In this document: piece after piece, positions 1 to 23,559 of the stretch
Position numbering within the stretch: position 1 is the first letter of the stretch
Layout of the letters: each line of letters begins with the position of its first letter
NCBI GenBank assembly: GCA_037954235.1
Contig: JBBMOA010000013.1
Coordinates: forward strand, 21,629,001-21,693,000
DNA: 64,000 nucleotides
From: Aulostomus chinensis
Lineage: Eukaryota > Chordata > Actinopteri > Syngnathiformes > Aulostomidae
Direction of reading: 5' to 3'
Notes under the pieces: model-generated
Databases searched by the model: none
Told to the model about the DNA's origin: nothing
Seen by the model: the letters and a program-made list of their open reading frames with translations, nothing else
Program-made: the position numbers and the translations under genes

Positions 1-11031
<11,031 letters not shown>

Positions 11032-11420
11032 GACGCTACCGTGTGCTCGGGTAGTGTCTGTGTGGAAAGCAAAAGTACTAGGATGTGGTCAGAGGTTTTA
11101 AAATCGAGCTAGCGGGCTAATCACAGATGGATTAAACAAGCGTTGAGTGAGGAAACAGACGCCATTTTGACTCTACAGCTGCTGAGCTCGGCATGGTCCA
11201 CTCACACTCTGGGGGCTCGGCGTTGAGGACAGGCGGCTCAGACACTAAGACACCTACCGAGAATAACAGACCAGAGGTGAGGATTTTGGTATTTAGTGGG
11301 ACATGTTTTCGCTGCGACACTGAAGTCACAGAGAAGACGACCCGCGCAGAAAACGTAGCCGGCAACGCTATGGTTGCGTCCCGTGTGTGACGCGGTGGTG
11401 TTACCATGGTAACAAAGGTC
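11032..11420 (-). promoter_or_regulatory. rab28 promoter region with palindromic X-box
   Basis: This region lies directly upstream of the rab28 start codon and is richer in CpG than its surroundings. A perfect 14-bp palindrome, GTTACCATGGTAAC, spans 11400-11413, about 370 bp upstream of the ATG, and is the ideal RFX X-box. A CCATTTTG segment at 11163-11170 (CAAAATGG on the minus strand) resembles a YY1 site. The transcription start is not determined. A 168-residue minus-strand reading frame across this area matches no family and is not called. Confidence 0.55.
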
Positions 11421-14400
11421 GAAGAGTAGTGTGTGAAAACATTGGCTACAATTGGATTAACATCCAAACAACACGTTATTCTTATTTTAAAAAGAAAATT
11501 ATTCAATTTAAGTATTTTACATGTTTGGGTCCTTTTAACCCGATCCCTATTATTTTCTTCATTACTTTTCAAATCTTTTGACAGATTTATCGTGTTGATA
11601 TTGTATATTCCCGCCTCTGCCTCCTCTTGGAAGAGCATATAAGGTTTATTAATTAATTAATAATGAATTAATATTCAACAGCGAGTATAACTATCATTTA
11701 TGATAACAAGAACAGCTTATAAATTATGAAATGTGGAATGAACACACCTGATAGTATCTAAAAGAGTGTGGAAATACTGATTTTTTTCCTGGAATAAAAC
11801 ATCAACGTTGATCAATTTATATCAGCAAATATTATCATTAAATTATAAGCATGTAATATATTGTCTCTTAGCTGAAAACAACGGTATAAAAAAACCAAAG
11901 AATTGTTAACAGAAATAAAACTGTTTATTGTAAACCTCCAATAAACTAAGTTGTCTTGAAGTAATTTCTGCACTGCATTTTCTTCCTGTACATTTATACT
12001 TTACATGCATGTGAAGACAATCATGGCCAGTCAGCCTGTACACAGAAGGGTGGACTACGCTTTAGGTTCGCCTGAATGAGACTGCGGTGGTTCTCAACCA
12101 AGTTTATCAAAGACTTCAACAAACCACATGAAGAGTTCTGTTCTTGAACAATTCTGTTTTGGTGTCCGTTCTCTCCAGTTTGTCATGGTTCAGGAGTATC
12201 TTACCGTCTTTGTTGGTGTTGATGCCACGCATGATAACCAACACTGGAAAATTGTAGCTGCAGTCTCATAAAAGTTATAAAACGATCATTTTATAGCAGT
12301 TTTTGATGGTATTTCTCCCCAGAATATCCCAAATTAGTGCCAGACACAAATACACATTTACATGTGGAAAGAAAAAAAAACAGAATGTCATTCAGGTGTT
12401 GACGACATGCTATCAATCTACACCTCACAGCTTTGTTTGTTTTTAGATGTTTGCAATGTAATTATTTGTAGTCTGTAAGGTAATGTATGCATTGCACCAA
12501 CAAGAAACCTAAAAACAATTTAGACATTGCAGCAATTCAGCAAAATTAAAGAATCATTCATTAGAATACAGTGAACCCTTGAGCTACTGTGGTTATTGAA
12601 CACAAAGCAGTCAAAAAAGGAAGGCACAAAATAGATTTCTATGAATTTTAGCATATAGTTTTACCTGTGATTGAGCAACAACATTAAATGTTCCCATCCC
12701 TCTTGTCTTCATTTGTTGAGCTTCAACACCACAGCATCTTGTATCATCAAATATTTGAACATCAAACCAGAAGCAGGATCGCCCTCCTCTCTTTTCACAT
12801 GGGTTCTTCAGTGCAGGAGAAGGATGTGCGTCCGTTCCTTTTTTTGGGGGGGGGGTGGAGGAGGAATTTGCACCTGGTCCACTTTGATGCAGCTGCTGAG
12901 TGTTGCTCAGTAAACTCCTACAGGCCTGGCTATGGGGGTTTGATTGGCAGCTTCCTATGCCAGACAGAAAGGTCTGGAGGAAATTAAACTTAATTTTTTT
13001 TTAAATTTAATTTTATTATTTAATGAAAAAGGTTCTGGATAAAGACAGTCCAGGGCAAATGTTATTAATTATATTGTTTTATTGTATTTCACTTGTGGGT
13101 TTCTGCAGTTGATCAGTTTGGTTTCTGTATTTGATCCTTCAGCTGAAGAGAAATTCACACCTAATACATTCACTGGACTGCTTTCAATTTATCACAGGCC
13201 TGTTTATTCTGAAATGTCACAAGGAAAATGCAGACAAATGAGAAATACTAAAAGCCTAATCATAAAAAAAAACCTCGTTGGAGACAATGCAAGTGAGAAA
13301 TTCAAATAAAGTGAATTTCAGTGAAAGGTTTTCATGAAAACTAATATTTATAAATGTCCCCCAAGTCATGTATGTACTGTTTCATAATAATTCATAAATG
13401 CTGATCATGTAGAAAATGTAGATCTCATGTAAAGTGTGTGTGTACATATTCAGTCTTGTTAGAAAAATACGATTTGCCTAACAAAGAAGTTAGATTGTTT
13501 TTTTTATTCACAACAAAGTTGACATTTCAATTTCACTCAAAAACTGTGTTTTCTGACTCAGATAAGTTGACAAAAGTCATAAATTAAATTCACCTGTTAT
13601 ATATAAAAAAAATCTCATGGTGGCAAATTTACTTGAACATTCAAATGTATCATTTTTTTAATCAAATACGTTCTTTTTAATGTCAGTTTTGAGGATTTAA
13701 GGATATTTTCTGACCTCCAAAAATCAGTTTATCTGTGAGGTTGATATCAGAGATTGATCGGGAGACGTGAGGCATATAAATGCGACTTGTTCAGGGAAAA
13801 TGAAGACTTACTGAGTCAGCAGCAGTCGATAGTCATGTGGCCATTTGATGCAGAGAGATTTAGTGGTTGAGTGGTAGAGGTTCAGTGGTTAACTCTCTCC
13901 GGTGACGATTATAGGAGACATTTTATAATCTGTTTCAGCTGCGTCCGTGCTCCTCCTTCCACAAGTAGACGATCCGAACTCGCAGTATCAAAGAACGTTT
14001 AAATTTTAAATAAATTCAGTTAAAATAAAGTCTTCATTCCCGGATGTATATAATGTGTAAAATAATATTAAGTAGGGCTTCAAGGGGGGGGGGGGGTCTC
14101 TGCGTAAATCGAAACAGTTTGGATTCTGTAAGCAGAGAACATGCGCCTGAACGCACACTCAGTTCAGGCCAGATGCACAAAGCCTGCGATTTATACGTAA
14201 ATGATAAAAGATGTTAATAAATGGAATCATTTGTGGTGGCGATCATCAAGTTTGTGGTTGGGAAAAATCATGATTTCATAATTTTTTTACCCCCCCCCCA
14301 ACAAAATTCCAGACGAATGAGTTTTGCTCCTGAAAAAGTTCTAAAAAATCTATATATCGTGAGTACAAAAGTCCTCAATTATTAGAGAATTCCTATGAAA

Positions 14401-15249
14401 AAAAACAGTTTGGTGTGCGTAATTATCCATGCATGCGTAAAGTACCTGCCATATTTTAAATGGATAGGTTCAATTTGACTTTAAAATTAAATGGTTCTTT
14501 TTGAACACGTTTCACATCACAAAGGCTTACTTGTCATTGCAGATAAAAGGCAAATATATTTCTAACTCATGTCGCGTAACCTGTAAGTGACGCCGGGTTG
14601 GAGTGGGTTCATCTATGGCGATGAGGGTGTTTCATTTCAGCCACTGCAGGCTGAAAGCACAAAGAGCCGCGATGTGTTCCTCTATCTCAGATATCTCCAC
14701 ATGCAGGTATGACAGGAAGTTATGTGAGACGGTCCACTCCTCGCTATTCAGCCGCGTCAGTACAGTAGGCACCAACGCCGCTGCAGAAGGCCTCTGGTAG
14801 CACACGCCTGCATCCAGGAGATCAGATTTTAGCACATAGAAGCGCCATTCGTGAGCAGAGAGGCTGTGTTTTGTTTTGTTTTTTACCCCATATGGTTGAC
14901 AAAGGTGGAATACTGATCCACCAAGAGCGTTTACACAGGCCGAAAGAGTGCAGTGATACGAGGAGTTCCGTATCCCCATAAGACGCCAGTAGCCAAGCGA
15001 GCGTTTCCCTCACCCCCTCTGTTCTCTGTCTGTCTTTTTAGTCTTGATTTACAGTAAGTAGCCTGTGGGGGGGGGGGGGGGGGGTGTTGTAAGGTCAACT
15101 GATGCAGGCCAGCTCCCTACTGACCCCAGCTTCACACCCAGACTTTTATTGGATTCACAATCACAGTTAAACTCGCCAACTTCCATTACACTCCTACGCC
15201 AAAACAGACAAGCTTGAACACAGGAAAAACATTGTTGGGACAAAGTAAG

Positions 15250-15251
<2 letters not shown>

Positions 15252-15289
<38 letters not shown>
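15252..15289. repeat. (TC)19 microsatellite
   Basis: This is an uninterrupted TC dinucleotide tract in the intergenic region downstream of nkx3.2. Confidence 0.95.
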
Positions 15290-15292
<3 letters not shown>

Positions 15293-16180
15293 CACTCTCT
15301 CATGGGCCTCCTTAACCCCGTAATATCCTCCTCTCCTTGAGCTGCCATTCAGCCCAAAAGGCTGTCACTTCACTCTGATCAGGAATCACACAGTCACTCA
15401 TCCATGCTTGACAGTTTAGGACGACAGTCATAGCGGCCCGGATGGCACCTACTCAGCCTCCGAGTGCAGCACAGACTGAAGATGGGAAGGAAGAGACGCG
15501 CAGGAAGATGGGTTTGTTTTTTACTGCGTAATATTTTGTCCCGGGCGATTATCGCTGCTCTACGTATGCTTTTTCTCATGTAATTGCGCCCGCGGAATAT
15601 AGAAACCGTCACAAACCATATGAGCTCGTGCACATGCAATCCATTTCTGTCTTATCCGTCTGCAGCGCAAAACATCAGTTCAGTTCCTATCAGAAAGCAG
15701 GAGTTAAACAAAAAATAAAACGCTCCCGGAACCACCAGCTTCATCGTGTTTCGCTGCGTTTTTTCCCCTGTTCATGTGTCACATATTAGCTCAATTTGGA
15801 GGCTCTGCCGTATTAAAAGCAAATTCCATAAGCGCTATTGATTAAATCTCCCTCTTAACTATAAAAATGTGCCAATATTACAGTGAAAACTAAAAAAAAA
15901 AAAAAAGAAATTGTCTCCAAGTGATATTGCCTGATATGTTTTAATGTTTTCGATCTAAACAGTCAATTAACACAAAGAACACATGTACATTTTAATAGCA
16001 ACTGGTCTGTTTAGGGCCCTTTTCCTGCCGCTTCTTCACTTTTCAGGCCAATAATAACTCAACAAACCGTTCAGACTGACACTGTACACGCCCATACTAT
16101 GGTGTACATTGAAATAATGTCATGGATATGCTTAAAAGTGCTGAAATATCTTACCTTTACAAACACAGCGAGAAAACAAA

Positions 16181-16244
16181 CACACACACACACACACACG
16201 CACGCACGCACGCATGCACACACGCGCGCGCACACACGCACAGC
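16181..16244. repeat. (CA)n/(CG)n compound microsatellite
   Basis: An alternating purine-pyrimidine tract is made of CA units grading into CGCA and CGCGCG. This is a sequence type able to form Z-DNA. It lies about 550 bp past the nkx3.2 stop codon. Confidence 0.9.
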
Positions 16245-16359
16245 CTGCAACAGAGACAGTTATTTTGAAAAGTCAATGGAACAAGTCAACTTTCAATCAC
16301 TGCAGAGGTAGGATGTAAAGATAAACCAACCTAAGGTGGCATTTTTAGTCTTTTAAGGC

Positions 16360-16642
16360 CACTGTTTCCTAAAGTGGAGTCCGGGGAGGATTCGGAGGTC
16401 CTTGAAAGGGCCCCCAGCAAAGAGAGGAATACTTTACTGTTGGTAATTTTTCACTCCTCAGACTTTTACAGCCAAACGCTTTTTTAAAGGGAGTTCCAGT
16501 CTATCCCCTCATCTACTTTACAGCCTAAATCGAGTGTAAAATCGTCTTTATGAACGGAGTTCCTCCGGCAAAACACTAAACGAGGGACGGAGTCAGTGTA
16601 AGCGCTCGAGGATGTTGGAGTAAAGGAGTTTGGGAACCCCTG
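16360..16642. mobile_element. hAT-like MITE with imperfect terminal inverted repeats
   Basis: The left end CACTGTTTCCTAAAGTGG and the reverse complement of the right end, CAGGGGTTCCCAAACTCC, are imperfect inverted repeats. They resemble the CAGGGGTTCCCAAACT-type ends of hAT (Charlie-like) elements. The interior includes the typical GGAGTCCGGGG and GGTCCTTGAAAGG segments. No clean 8-bp target duplication remains. The element lies just downstream of the nkx3.2 stop codon and may overlap its 3' UTR. Confidence 0.5.
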
Positions 16643-16786
16643 GTCTGGCCTGGACAACAAGGTGGGGCTGAGCTGATTGTCGGTCTCATCCTCTTGTCAA
16701 AAAGTGTTGTTTTTTTTTGGTTGTTTTTTTGGTTTCCTAGGAGAAAAATATTCAAACAAAACTGAATAAATACAGTCACCGGGTTG

Positions 16787-17223
16787 TCACTGGTTCCCCG
16801 CACACGCGGAGAGTGTCCATGCGGGGAGGCAGTAAGCGTATGGGTAATAGTAGGAGGGCTGGAGGGAGAGCAGCGGGGGCCGCAGCACCTCTCCCGGGCT
16901 GTACTGTCTCTGGTCGTCCCGCACTAAGACCTTCACCGCCACCTTCTTGGCCGCCGGAGTTGAAGCCATCAGATCAGCAGCCATCTGGCGGCGTTTCGTC
17001 TTGTACCTGCGATTCTGGAACCAAATCTTGACTTGAGTCTCTGTGAGCTTGAGGGAGGCCGCAAGGTCCGCCCGCTCCGGCCCGGACAGGTACCGCTGGT
17101 GGTTGAAACGGCGCTCCAGCTCGAAGACCTGAGCATGAGAGAAGGCGGCCCTGGAACGCTTTTTCCTCTGTTTGGGCTGGTCCTGGCTTTTCTCGTCCAG
17201 GGTACTCGAGTCTGAGAGAGGGA

Positions 17224-17260
<37 letters not shown>

Positions 17261-18248
17261 ACCACTGAATTGATGTTTGATGAAGCTGTAACACATCTGT
17301 TGATTTCAGATGAGCTCGCGTTAAAACAAAATTCAACTTTTGTTTCAAATGGGAGGGCAAACGTGCGCAGGCTTAAGCAGAAACAGCTTTCCTTTAATAT
17401 TCTAGACGGTTGCAAAGCAAATGCTGATCTCTGGATGACACAGCTGTCAAATATCAATTTTCACAACAAAACTCCTGGACTTAAGTTGATTATTTCATAA
17501 ACTACGTGCAGTTTTTGTTTTTCTTTTAACAGCAGCCCGTACATAAATGTTGCATATTCAGCTTACAACTCCACAGATGGTGGTAAATATCAGTGAAAAC
17601 AGTTGGAAGATTTCATAAAGAGAGACTTATATTCGTGCGTAAAAGTAGGATAACTCGTGCGTAAAAGTTCCAAAGACGAGGTTATAAAAATAAATAGACC
17701 AAAATAAACATCGATTCGAGAACCAGGTTTGAAAAAAGGTTAAATCGCAATTGAGCAGCGGCAGATAAAGATATATTTCAAGAACTTCGAAGATCCATAG
17801 GATCACTTTGGTTTCGATACAAAGAGAGAGCATCTCCGTGTGTTCGCACGTCAGGAATCCTTCTGTTCCACTTACCTGTGGCGTTATTCGGTTCACTGTC
17901 GCTCTTTGTGTTCTCCACAGCTACAGATTCGTGGTCTGTCTCCTCCTGCAGACTTTCCTCCGGCACATCCGACGCGGGGTCTCCGTCTTTCTCCGACTTA
18001 CACACCACCGGAGTCTTACTGTCGTTGTCATCGCTGAGTCCAGAATCCGAGTCGTAGCTTTTCTGGTCCGCCCGCTCGCAGGCCTCCCCGTCATCTCTCC
18101 TGGACCCGCCGTTCATCTCCCCAAATATTTTCCAACACGCCGTTTTAGAGAAACACATGTCCAAATCTGGCAAGTGTCGGCTGTCGTCCTTTTTGTTCAG
18201 GATGGCTTGGATTGAGAAAGGCATCAGCGAGTTGCCACGAACGGCCAT
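16787..18248 (-). CDS. nkx3.2: NK3 homeobox 2 (Bapx1) transcription factor
   Basis: Two exons, 17876-18248 and 16787-17211, give 265 residues. The start codon 18246-18248 gives MAVRG, the family's usual N-terminus; an upstream in-frame TTG is not a start. The TN/EH1 repression motif (FSIQAILNKK) lies at about residues 12-21. An acidic Ser/Asp-rich middle follows. The homeodomain sits at about residues 140-200 with the recognition-helix motif KIWFQNRR, preceded by QRKKRSRAAF. After it comes the conserved NK3 tail AAKKVAVKVLVRDDQRQY and a Tyr/Pro-rich C-terminus. The human protein is about 70 residues longer, mostly in the low-complexity middle. Nkx3.2 is a nuclear repressor needed for the primary jaw joint, axial skeleton and visceral left-right and spleen patterning. 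The single intron has a (TG)17 tract beside its acceptor. Confidence 0.97.
17225..17258. repeat. (AC)17 microsatellite at the nkx3.2 splice acceptor
   Basis: On the coding (minus) strand this is a (TG)17 tract ending only 13 nt before the exon 2 acceptor, with CTCCCTCTCTCAG between. It occupies the place where the polypyrimidine tract and branch point are expected. Confidence 0.95.
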
Positions 18249-18579
18249 TTTCAAAAGAAGAAGAAGAAAAAAATATATATAAGCAAGGTTTGCTCGGTCT
18301 TCAAGTGGCGTAATTAACCGGAGTTAAAAGTATCAGTTCATCCACATTTTAGGAAACTCCCTCCGCGGAGCACTAGCTCTCGATTAACTTGTCCCTCCAG
18401 TGTTGGTGTCTGGTCGCATCCCCGCGGGAGAAGCCGTGGAAAGTTGCTCCTACATCCACAGGCGCGATGCTGCTGCTCCGCATAGCTCTGCCATCAGCCC
18501 CGCTCGCTGCACTCTCCGGCCCTTTTCACCCACTTTCTCTTCTATCCACCCTCACCTGTGACTGACAGGCGCTCCTCGT

Positions 18580-18650
18580 CGCCGTCTATTGGTCGAAAGG
18601 AGGAGGAAAACCATTTCCGGATTGGCAACTGTAAATGACGTCATGTTGCT
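18580..18650 (-). promoter_or_regulatory. nkx3.2 proximal promoter elements
   Basis: Two inverted CCAAT boxes (ATTGG at 18588-18592 and 18621-18625) lie 33 bp apart. A full palindromic CRE, TGACGTCA, is at 18636-18643. All lie 340-395 bp upstream of the nkx3.2 start codon, next to a GC-rich 5' flank. Assignment to nkx3.2 is by position. No TATA box is evident. Confidence 0.45.
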
Positions 18651-21397
18651 TTCAGCTGAGTGGGAAAAAAGTAAAGGTTTTGAAAGGGAAGTGTGGTCGA
18701 AGCTTTTCACAGGAGGCTAAACTGCAACCACACGTATTTACATCGACCTCATCCACAAACAGATTTACATGTAGGCCGTGTGCCTGAACTGTTTGTGACG
18801 TCAAAGTTGGTTTTCGATCATCTTGAATTAATCTCAAGGAATTTAATTATTTTTCTTTAAACGCAGAGATGTTCGCGCTGTTGACGACTGGAGGTCACGC
18901 AGCTAAGAAAAGAATGGACTTGCGTGGAACTGGCATCACAATGAAATGTTAACAACAAACAGGTTTACGTTATTCATTCTCCAACTTTGCAGGCTTGTCC
19001 TGAACGCAACATCAGGACAATACATGTGTAGGATAAAGTAGTTTTTTTTTTTTTAAATATAACGATTAACCCTTCTCCTCCCAAACGCATCTGTCACGAG
19101 GCTGTGCGTAAAAATGATTACCAAACCAAGTGGGTGTGCGCGCGTGCGTGTGTGTGTGCGAGGTTTGTACCGAAGGCCACTGTTGCTCTTAATGTTCTCC
19201 CTTCCCACGCAACCCTGCTGCGTGACGCGCCGTGGTCAGGTAGGGACCTCCGTTTGTGCGTAAACTTGCATTCACAGATATTAAAGTGTGCTCGTTTCAC
19301 AGGCCCGCTGTCCCGTGATGGGGTGCTGGATGGAACCGGCCGTGAACGCTGACCCGTGATTGAGAAGAACCCTGAAACAAGTGACGCTGCAAACTCCTGC
19401 AACCACTCAGTGGCAGAACATTTTACCATTCAATAAAGTCGTTTTTCTTCTTGTCTGGTAGATTTACAGCGTATAAAAGGGAATGGGTGCTCTTCTTCTT
19501 TTTCTTCTACTTCCTCTTCTGCATGATTAAAATGATTGGAGAGGACGTTCAGCTGTGGTTCAGAGTTTGAGCAGACGAACATCTGCCGCTGCATGATCCG
19601 TTTAGTTTTCCTGCTGATTTCACTCACCAGCAAGTAAAGGTTTGCATTTGAAAGAGTAATTTTGGTAGAGAACGCGAAAAATGTTTATTTCCTGCTGCTA
19701 AAGCGCGAATGATATATCTGATAGGCTGTTATAAGGGAACTGTTTGAGTTATTGGCCACTCTGAGGCATCCAGATTTACATTTCATCCTTGAGACTAAAA
19801 AACATGAATAAATACTTGTCTTTTGATTCTTGTAAATCTTCTAAACTTTGCATACATGTCAGATTTATTTCTCCTTTTTAACTCATAAGTTTAAGTAGTC
19901 TCACGAAACAACAATGAAATCTTCAGCTGATGAATAAGAGGTAATTAACACATTCGAATAAATTTGTTCCATGTGGATTAAAGATATGCTGCAAAAAAAA
20001 AATAACGGTAAATATTAATAAAAATGTTACAAAACTAAATAATTAACGATAACATGTCGTGGTTATTATGATTGAAATTATGTGCATCGTGTTCACGTTT
20101 TGCTGGAAAATTCAAAACATCCTCTATAGACTAAAAAATAGTAAAAATAATCTATACTTTTTATGTCGATAAAATCCACAAAAAATGACTTTTTCTCAGA
20201 AAATAGAGAAATAGATTTTCCTTCTGTTATTTCTCATTATTTTCATACAGCTTTCACTCTTTTTGTTTTCAGCTACTCCACCCCCCCCCCCCCCCCCCAA
20301 CGTCCCAGTCTGATGCACGCAGAAATGCTTATTTTTTAGGAGACTGTTGAAGACGTTGACTCTTAATTGAGGGTGGAAAAATAAAAACGAACCCCTGAAA
20401 TGTCGTCATTCTTCTTTGCTCCCGGAGGTCTGATTCACTTGGCGTCTGTCGGTAAAGAAAAAACCATGAGAAACTTCATCATAAACGACGTCTTCTGCGC
20501 CTGAATCATTTGACGTGAATCGGGGCGTCAGACACAGAACGGATACCGGCAGCACGAGATTAATGAAGGAAATACTGACCTTGAATGAAGTCATCATGGT
20601 TATCATTAAAAAAAAGCAGATCGATGGAGTCACCTTGTTTAAACCGGTTGCGTGTATGTATCATACCATCTAGTGGTCGCTGAAACACCTCCGCGTCTTG
20701 ACTCTCTGACATCTGAGGCCACTGACCTTCACTACTGAGCCTGGGAGTCACCAAACACACATTTATAATACAAATACAACATCATTTCAGGACAAGAGGC
20801 CTTACACGCCGAGTTTATGTGCTGCGGCTCTTTATTCCGGTTCCATCACGCGTCTTCTATCCTAACTGAACGGCATGAAAAACCAATTGAACGCGGGCCA
20901 AAGTGCCATTATGTGGCATTGTCTCTGGGATGGATGTGACCTTGAGGATGAGACTGTGTTACCGCAAGCAAAGCAAACACAACTGGAGAAGGGAGGGAAA
21001 AAAAGAAGCAAAAACCACTGACAGGTCTGGATATTTTCACACACTCGGCTAGAAGCTGCGCATTAATCACTTATTTTTCTCTCTCTTGTATTGCAGAGGA
21101 CACAATTTCCCTGCGTCCTATTGTTACTTGATTGTTGTCTTTAACGGGTTTTTTTTTTAACCATGTTGGGGTGGGGGGGGGGGGGGCTCCAGTCTGGTGG
21201 GAACATGAAAAATAAATAGAACTGTCTGCCAGTTCTCCAGCAGCGAGTGCGCGCCGATCAATGCGACGTCAAGCGGAGCTCCGCGGGTTCCGCTGTGTTT
21301 TGGTAACCACACTGAGAGGAAGAGCAATAATCCGCAAGTAGCTGGAAGTGGCAGGAAATGTAAACACCAGTTTTCATTCAGACAACTACAGAAGCAT

Positions 21398-21400
<3 letters not shown>

Positions 21401-21442
<42 letters not shown>
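21401..21442. repeat. (CA)21 microsatellite
   Basis: This is an uninterrupted dinucleotide tract in the nkx3.2 upstream interval. Confidence 0.95.
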
Positions 21443-21443
<1 letters not shown>

Positions 21444-23128
21444 GTTGGTTTGTTGGGATTTGCGCATGAAGATGCATTCAATAAATTCAATATTTATTTT
21501 TTTGCGAAAAGAGACGCACGATTTTGTTTTCTGTTTTTGCCATATGCCGTAATTTACAACCCATTCCGCCTGACCATGTTATAAGTTTATACCGTATTCA
21601 CAGTCACATCATGTAAAAACACACTTGACCGTTATGATTTTTAGAAAGTAACGTTTTTTGTGTTTCTATAATATCTCGAAAAGCCCGTAAATACAATTAT
21701 ATGATTAATTTATATGATAATCAACTGTAATTTTTTTTCCATTCCTGATGGTTGTTTTTGGATGTGGAGTCCAGTGTACAGGGTTTGTATCACGTGTCAG
21801 AAAAGGAATAAAATATCGACATTTTGTACAAACTGATAAACACGTGTTGATTCGGGGAGGGAAGCAAACGTTTTTCTCTGCTTCCAAACATTTGTAAAGG
21901 CCCATCAATCGCACAGTACTGCATTGTTTCATCACCATCTGTCCTATGTGACCAAAGAGGAAGAAACTTCAATAAAACCAGTGTGACATGAATATCAGGG
22001 TCCTTTTACTCACCTGAGCAGCGCATCAAAGACTGACGACTGCAGGTCTTGGTCAGGCGCTGATATATCACGCGTCCCTGAAGTTGCAGCCTTTGAAAAC
22101 ACTTCTCATTTACAAGAAAACGCTTTCAATTCCAAATGTAGACCCTAATTATATTCAAACCTCCAGTCTAGTTTTAGTGTTTGGTCAGAGCAGGCTGGTA
22201 ATTCCGTTCATAGGTGACATCAAATTTGAAAGTCAGGTGTGATGAGCTCATAAAGGAGATGTTCTGCAGCCATCAGTCGTTTTACAGAAAGATAAAATAA
22301 TCCCGTCTCCATCGATCAGCTGTAGATTTGTAGAAATACCGTTGGCAGTGGCAATGTTTTAGAAAGAAGTCCTTCTAGGAACACGCTGTTCTCATTGATG
22401 CGAAACAAACGTGTGAGGTTTCATGATTCGATTGTAAAGTCACATGTATGACTCATGCAACAACATTCAGTCGATTTTTAAAAGTGAAGGGTTGCAACTA
22501 TGATGTTTTTATGACCAGTCGATCCTTTTGTACTACTCAGCAAGTTCATTTTTGTATTTCTGTCTTTTACAATATCAGAATAAAACCATTTCCCAAGGAG
22601 CAGTAAATATTCACGTCCAATACACACGAATAAGAACAAGTTGGTTTTGGAGTGTTTGAGGTACGTGATGATTTAAAATCTGATTTCAACGCACCTGAAA
22701 GCGGAACTTGAACCTGTCTGCTGTGTGCTGAGCCGGGTTTGCTTTTCTAGACAGGACGGCTCCCTCTGCTGGTGGGACAGAAACCTGCTCTTTCAGGGGA
22801 GGGGATACAAAAAAAAAAAGAAAGAAAGAAAGAAAGAAAAAAGAAGCTAATATGGAAAGATGTTCATCCATAATGACCGTGCCGGGAAATGGTATATTTT
22901 GGCTTCTTTTTCTCACTACAATGACGCGATGCCTGAATATCCCCAGACTCCATCAGCTTGCACGCTCCCTGCTGAAAATCCCACCACCTTTGTGGTAAAG
23001 AAATAAACTTAAACAGTCACATCATGCGAACAGTTTACCGCCAAGCCCCCCCCCCCATTCCCCCCTGCCTCTTCTTAAATATTGTTGCGTTTTAAACAGC
23101 AAATCTAGCCTGATGCAGGAGCACACCG

Positions 23129-23142
23129 GTCACCATGGTAAC
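23129..23142. promoter_or_regulatory. X-box-like palindrome upstream of nkx3.2
   Basis: GTCACCATGGTAAC fits the RFX X-box consensus with one mismatch to the perfect palindrome. It lies about 4.9 kb upstream of nkx3.2. Function is unknown. Confidence 0.35.
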
Positions 23143-23559
23143 AGCTCTGTTTCCCCTCGTCTCCAGGGTGTGTTTATGACAGGTCTAGAGTTTTTTGGGT
23201 TCCCCCCCCCCCCTCCCTTTTCTTACATACTGGTATGAAGCAGGAGACTCGCAGCACGCCATGCCCTGCCCTCTGAACCCCCCCCCCCCCCCCTTATGAG
23301 AGAATAGCTGCCAAATTGTGTTCAGATGGAGCAACTCACGAGAGGGCACTGCCAAGAGTCATTTGCAATAAACGCTCCCAAAATGTTTCTCACCAAATAT
23401 CAGATCCACCATGATAGCAGCCTTAATCAACCTCAACATTGGAGGGAGGAAGAGTTGGGGCGGGGAGGGGTGTTAGCGGATTTAAGTATGCTTTTAGTCA
23501 CTATTGAACCCTCCAACCCCCCCCCCCCCCCCCCCCAAAAAAAGAAAAATTATCCTCGC

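Larger units (their letters stand above)
11421..16359. other. Intergenic between rab28 and nkx3.2
   Basis: No gene was recognised. The stretch is AT-rich to about 14 kb. It contains a 13-G run at 14084-14096, an 18-G run at 15067-15084, (TC)19 at 15252-15289 and an imperfect CA/CG tract at 16181-16244. A non-repetitive, balanced segment at 14590-15010 could be a regulatory element. The reading frames there (up to 115 residues) show no family features. Confidence 0.5.

Noticed and set aside
11132..11638. A 168-residue minus-strand open frame upstream of rab28.
   Set aside because: No recognisable domain, and it overlaps the rab28 promoter and X-box.
14632..14979. A 115-residue minus-strand open frame.
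   Set aside because: No recognisable family or supporting splice structure; kept only as a candidate non-coding island.
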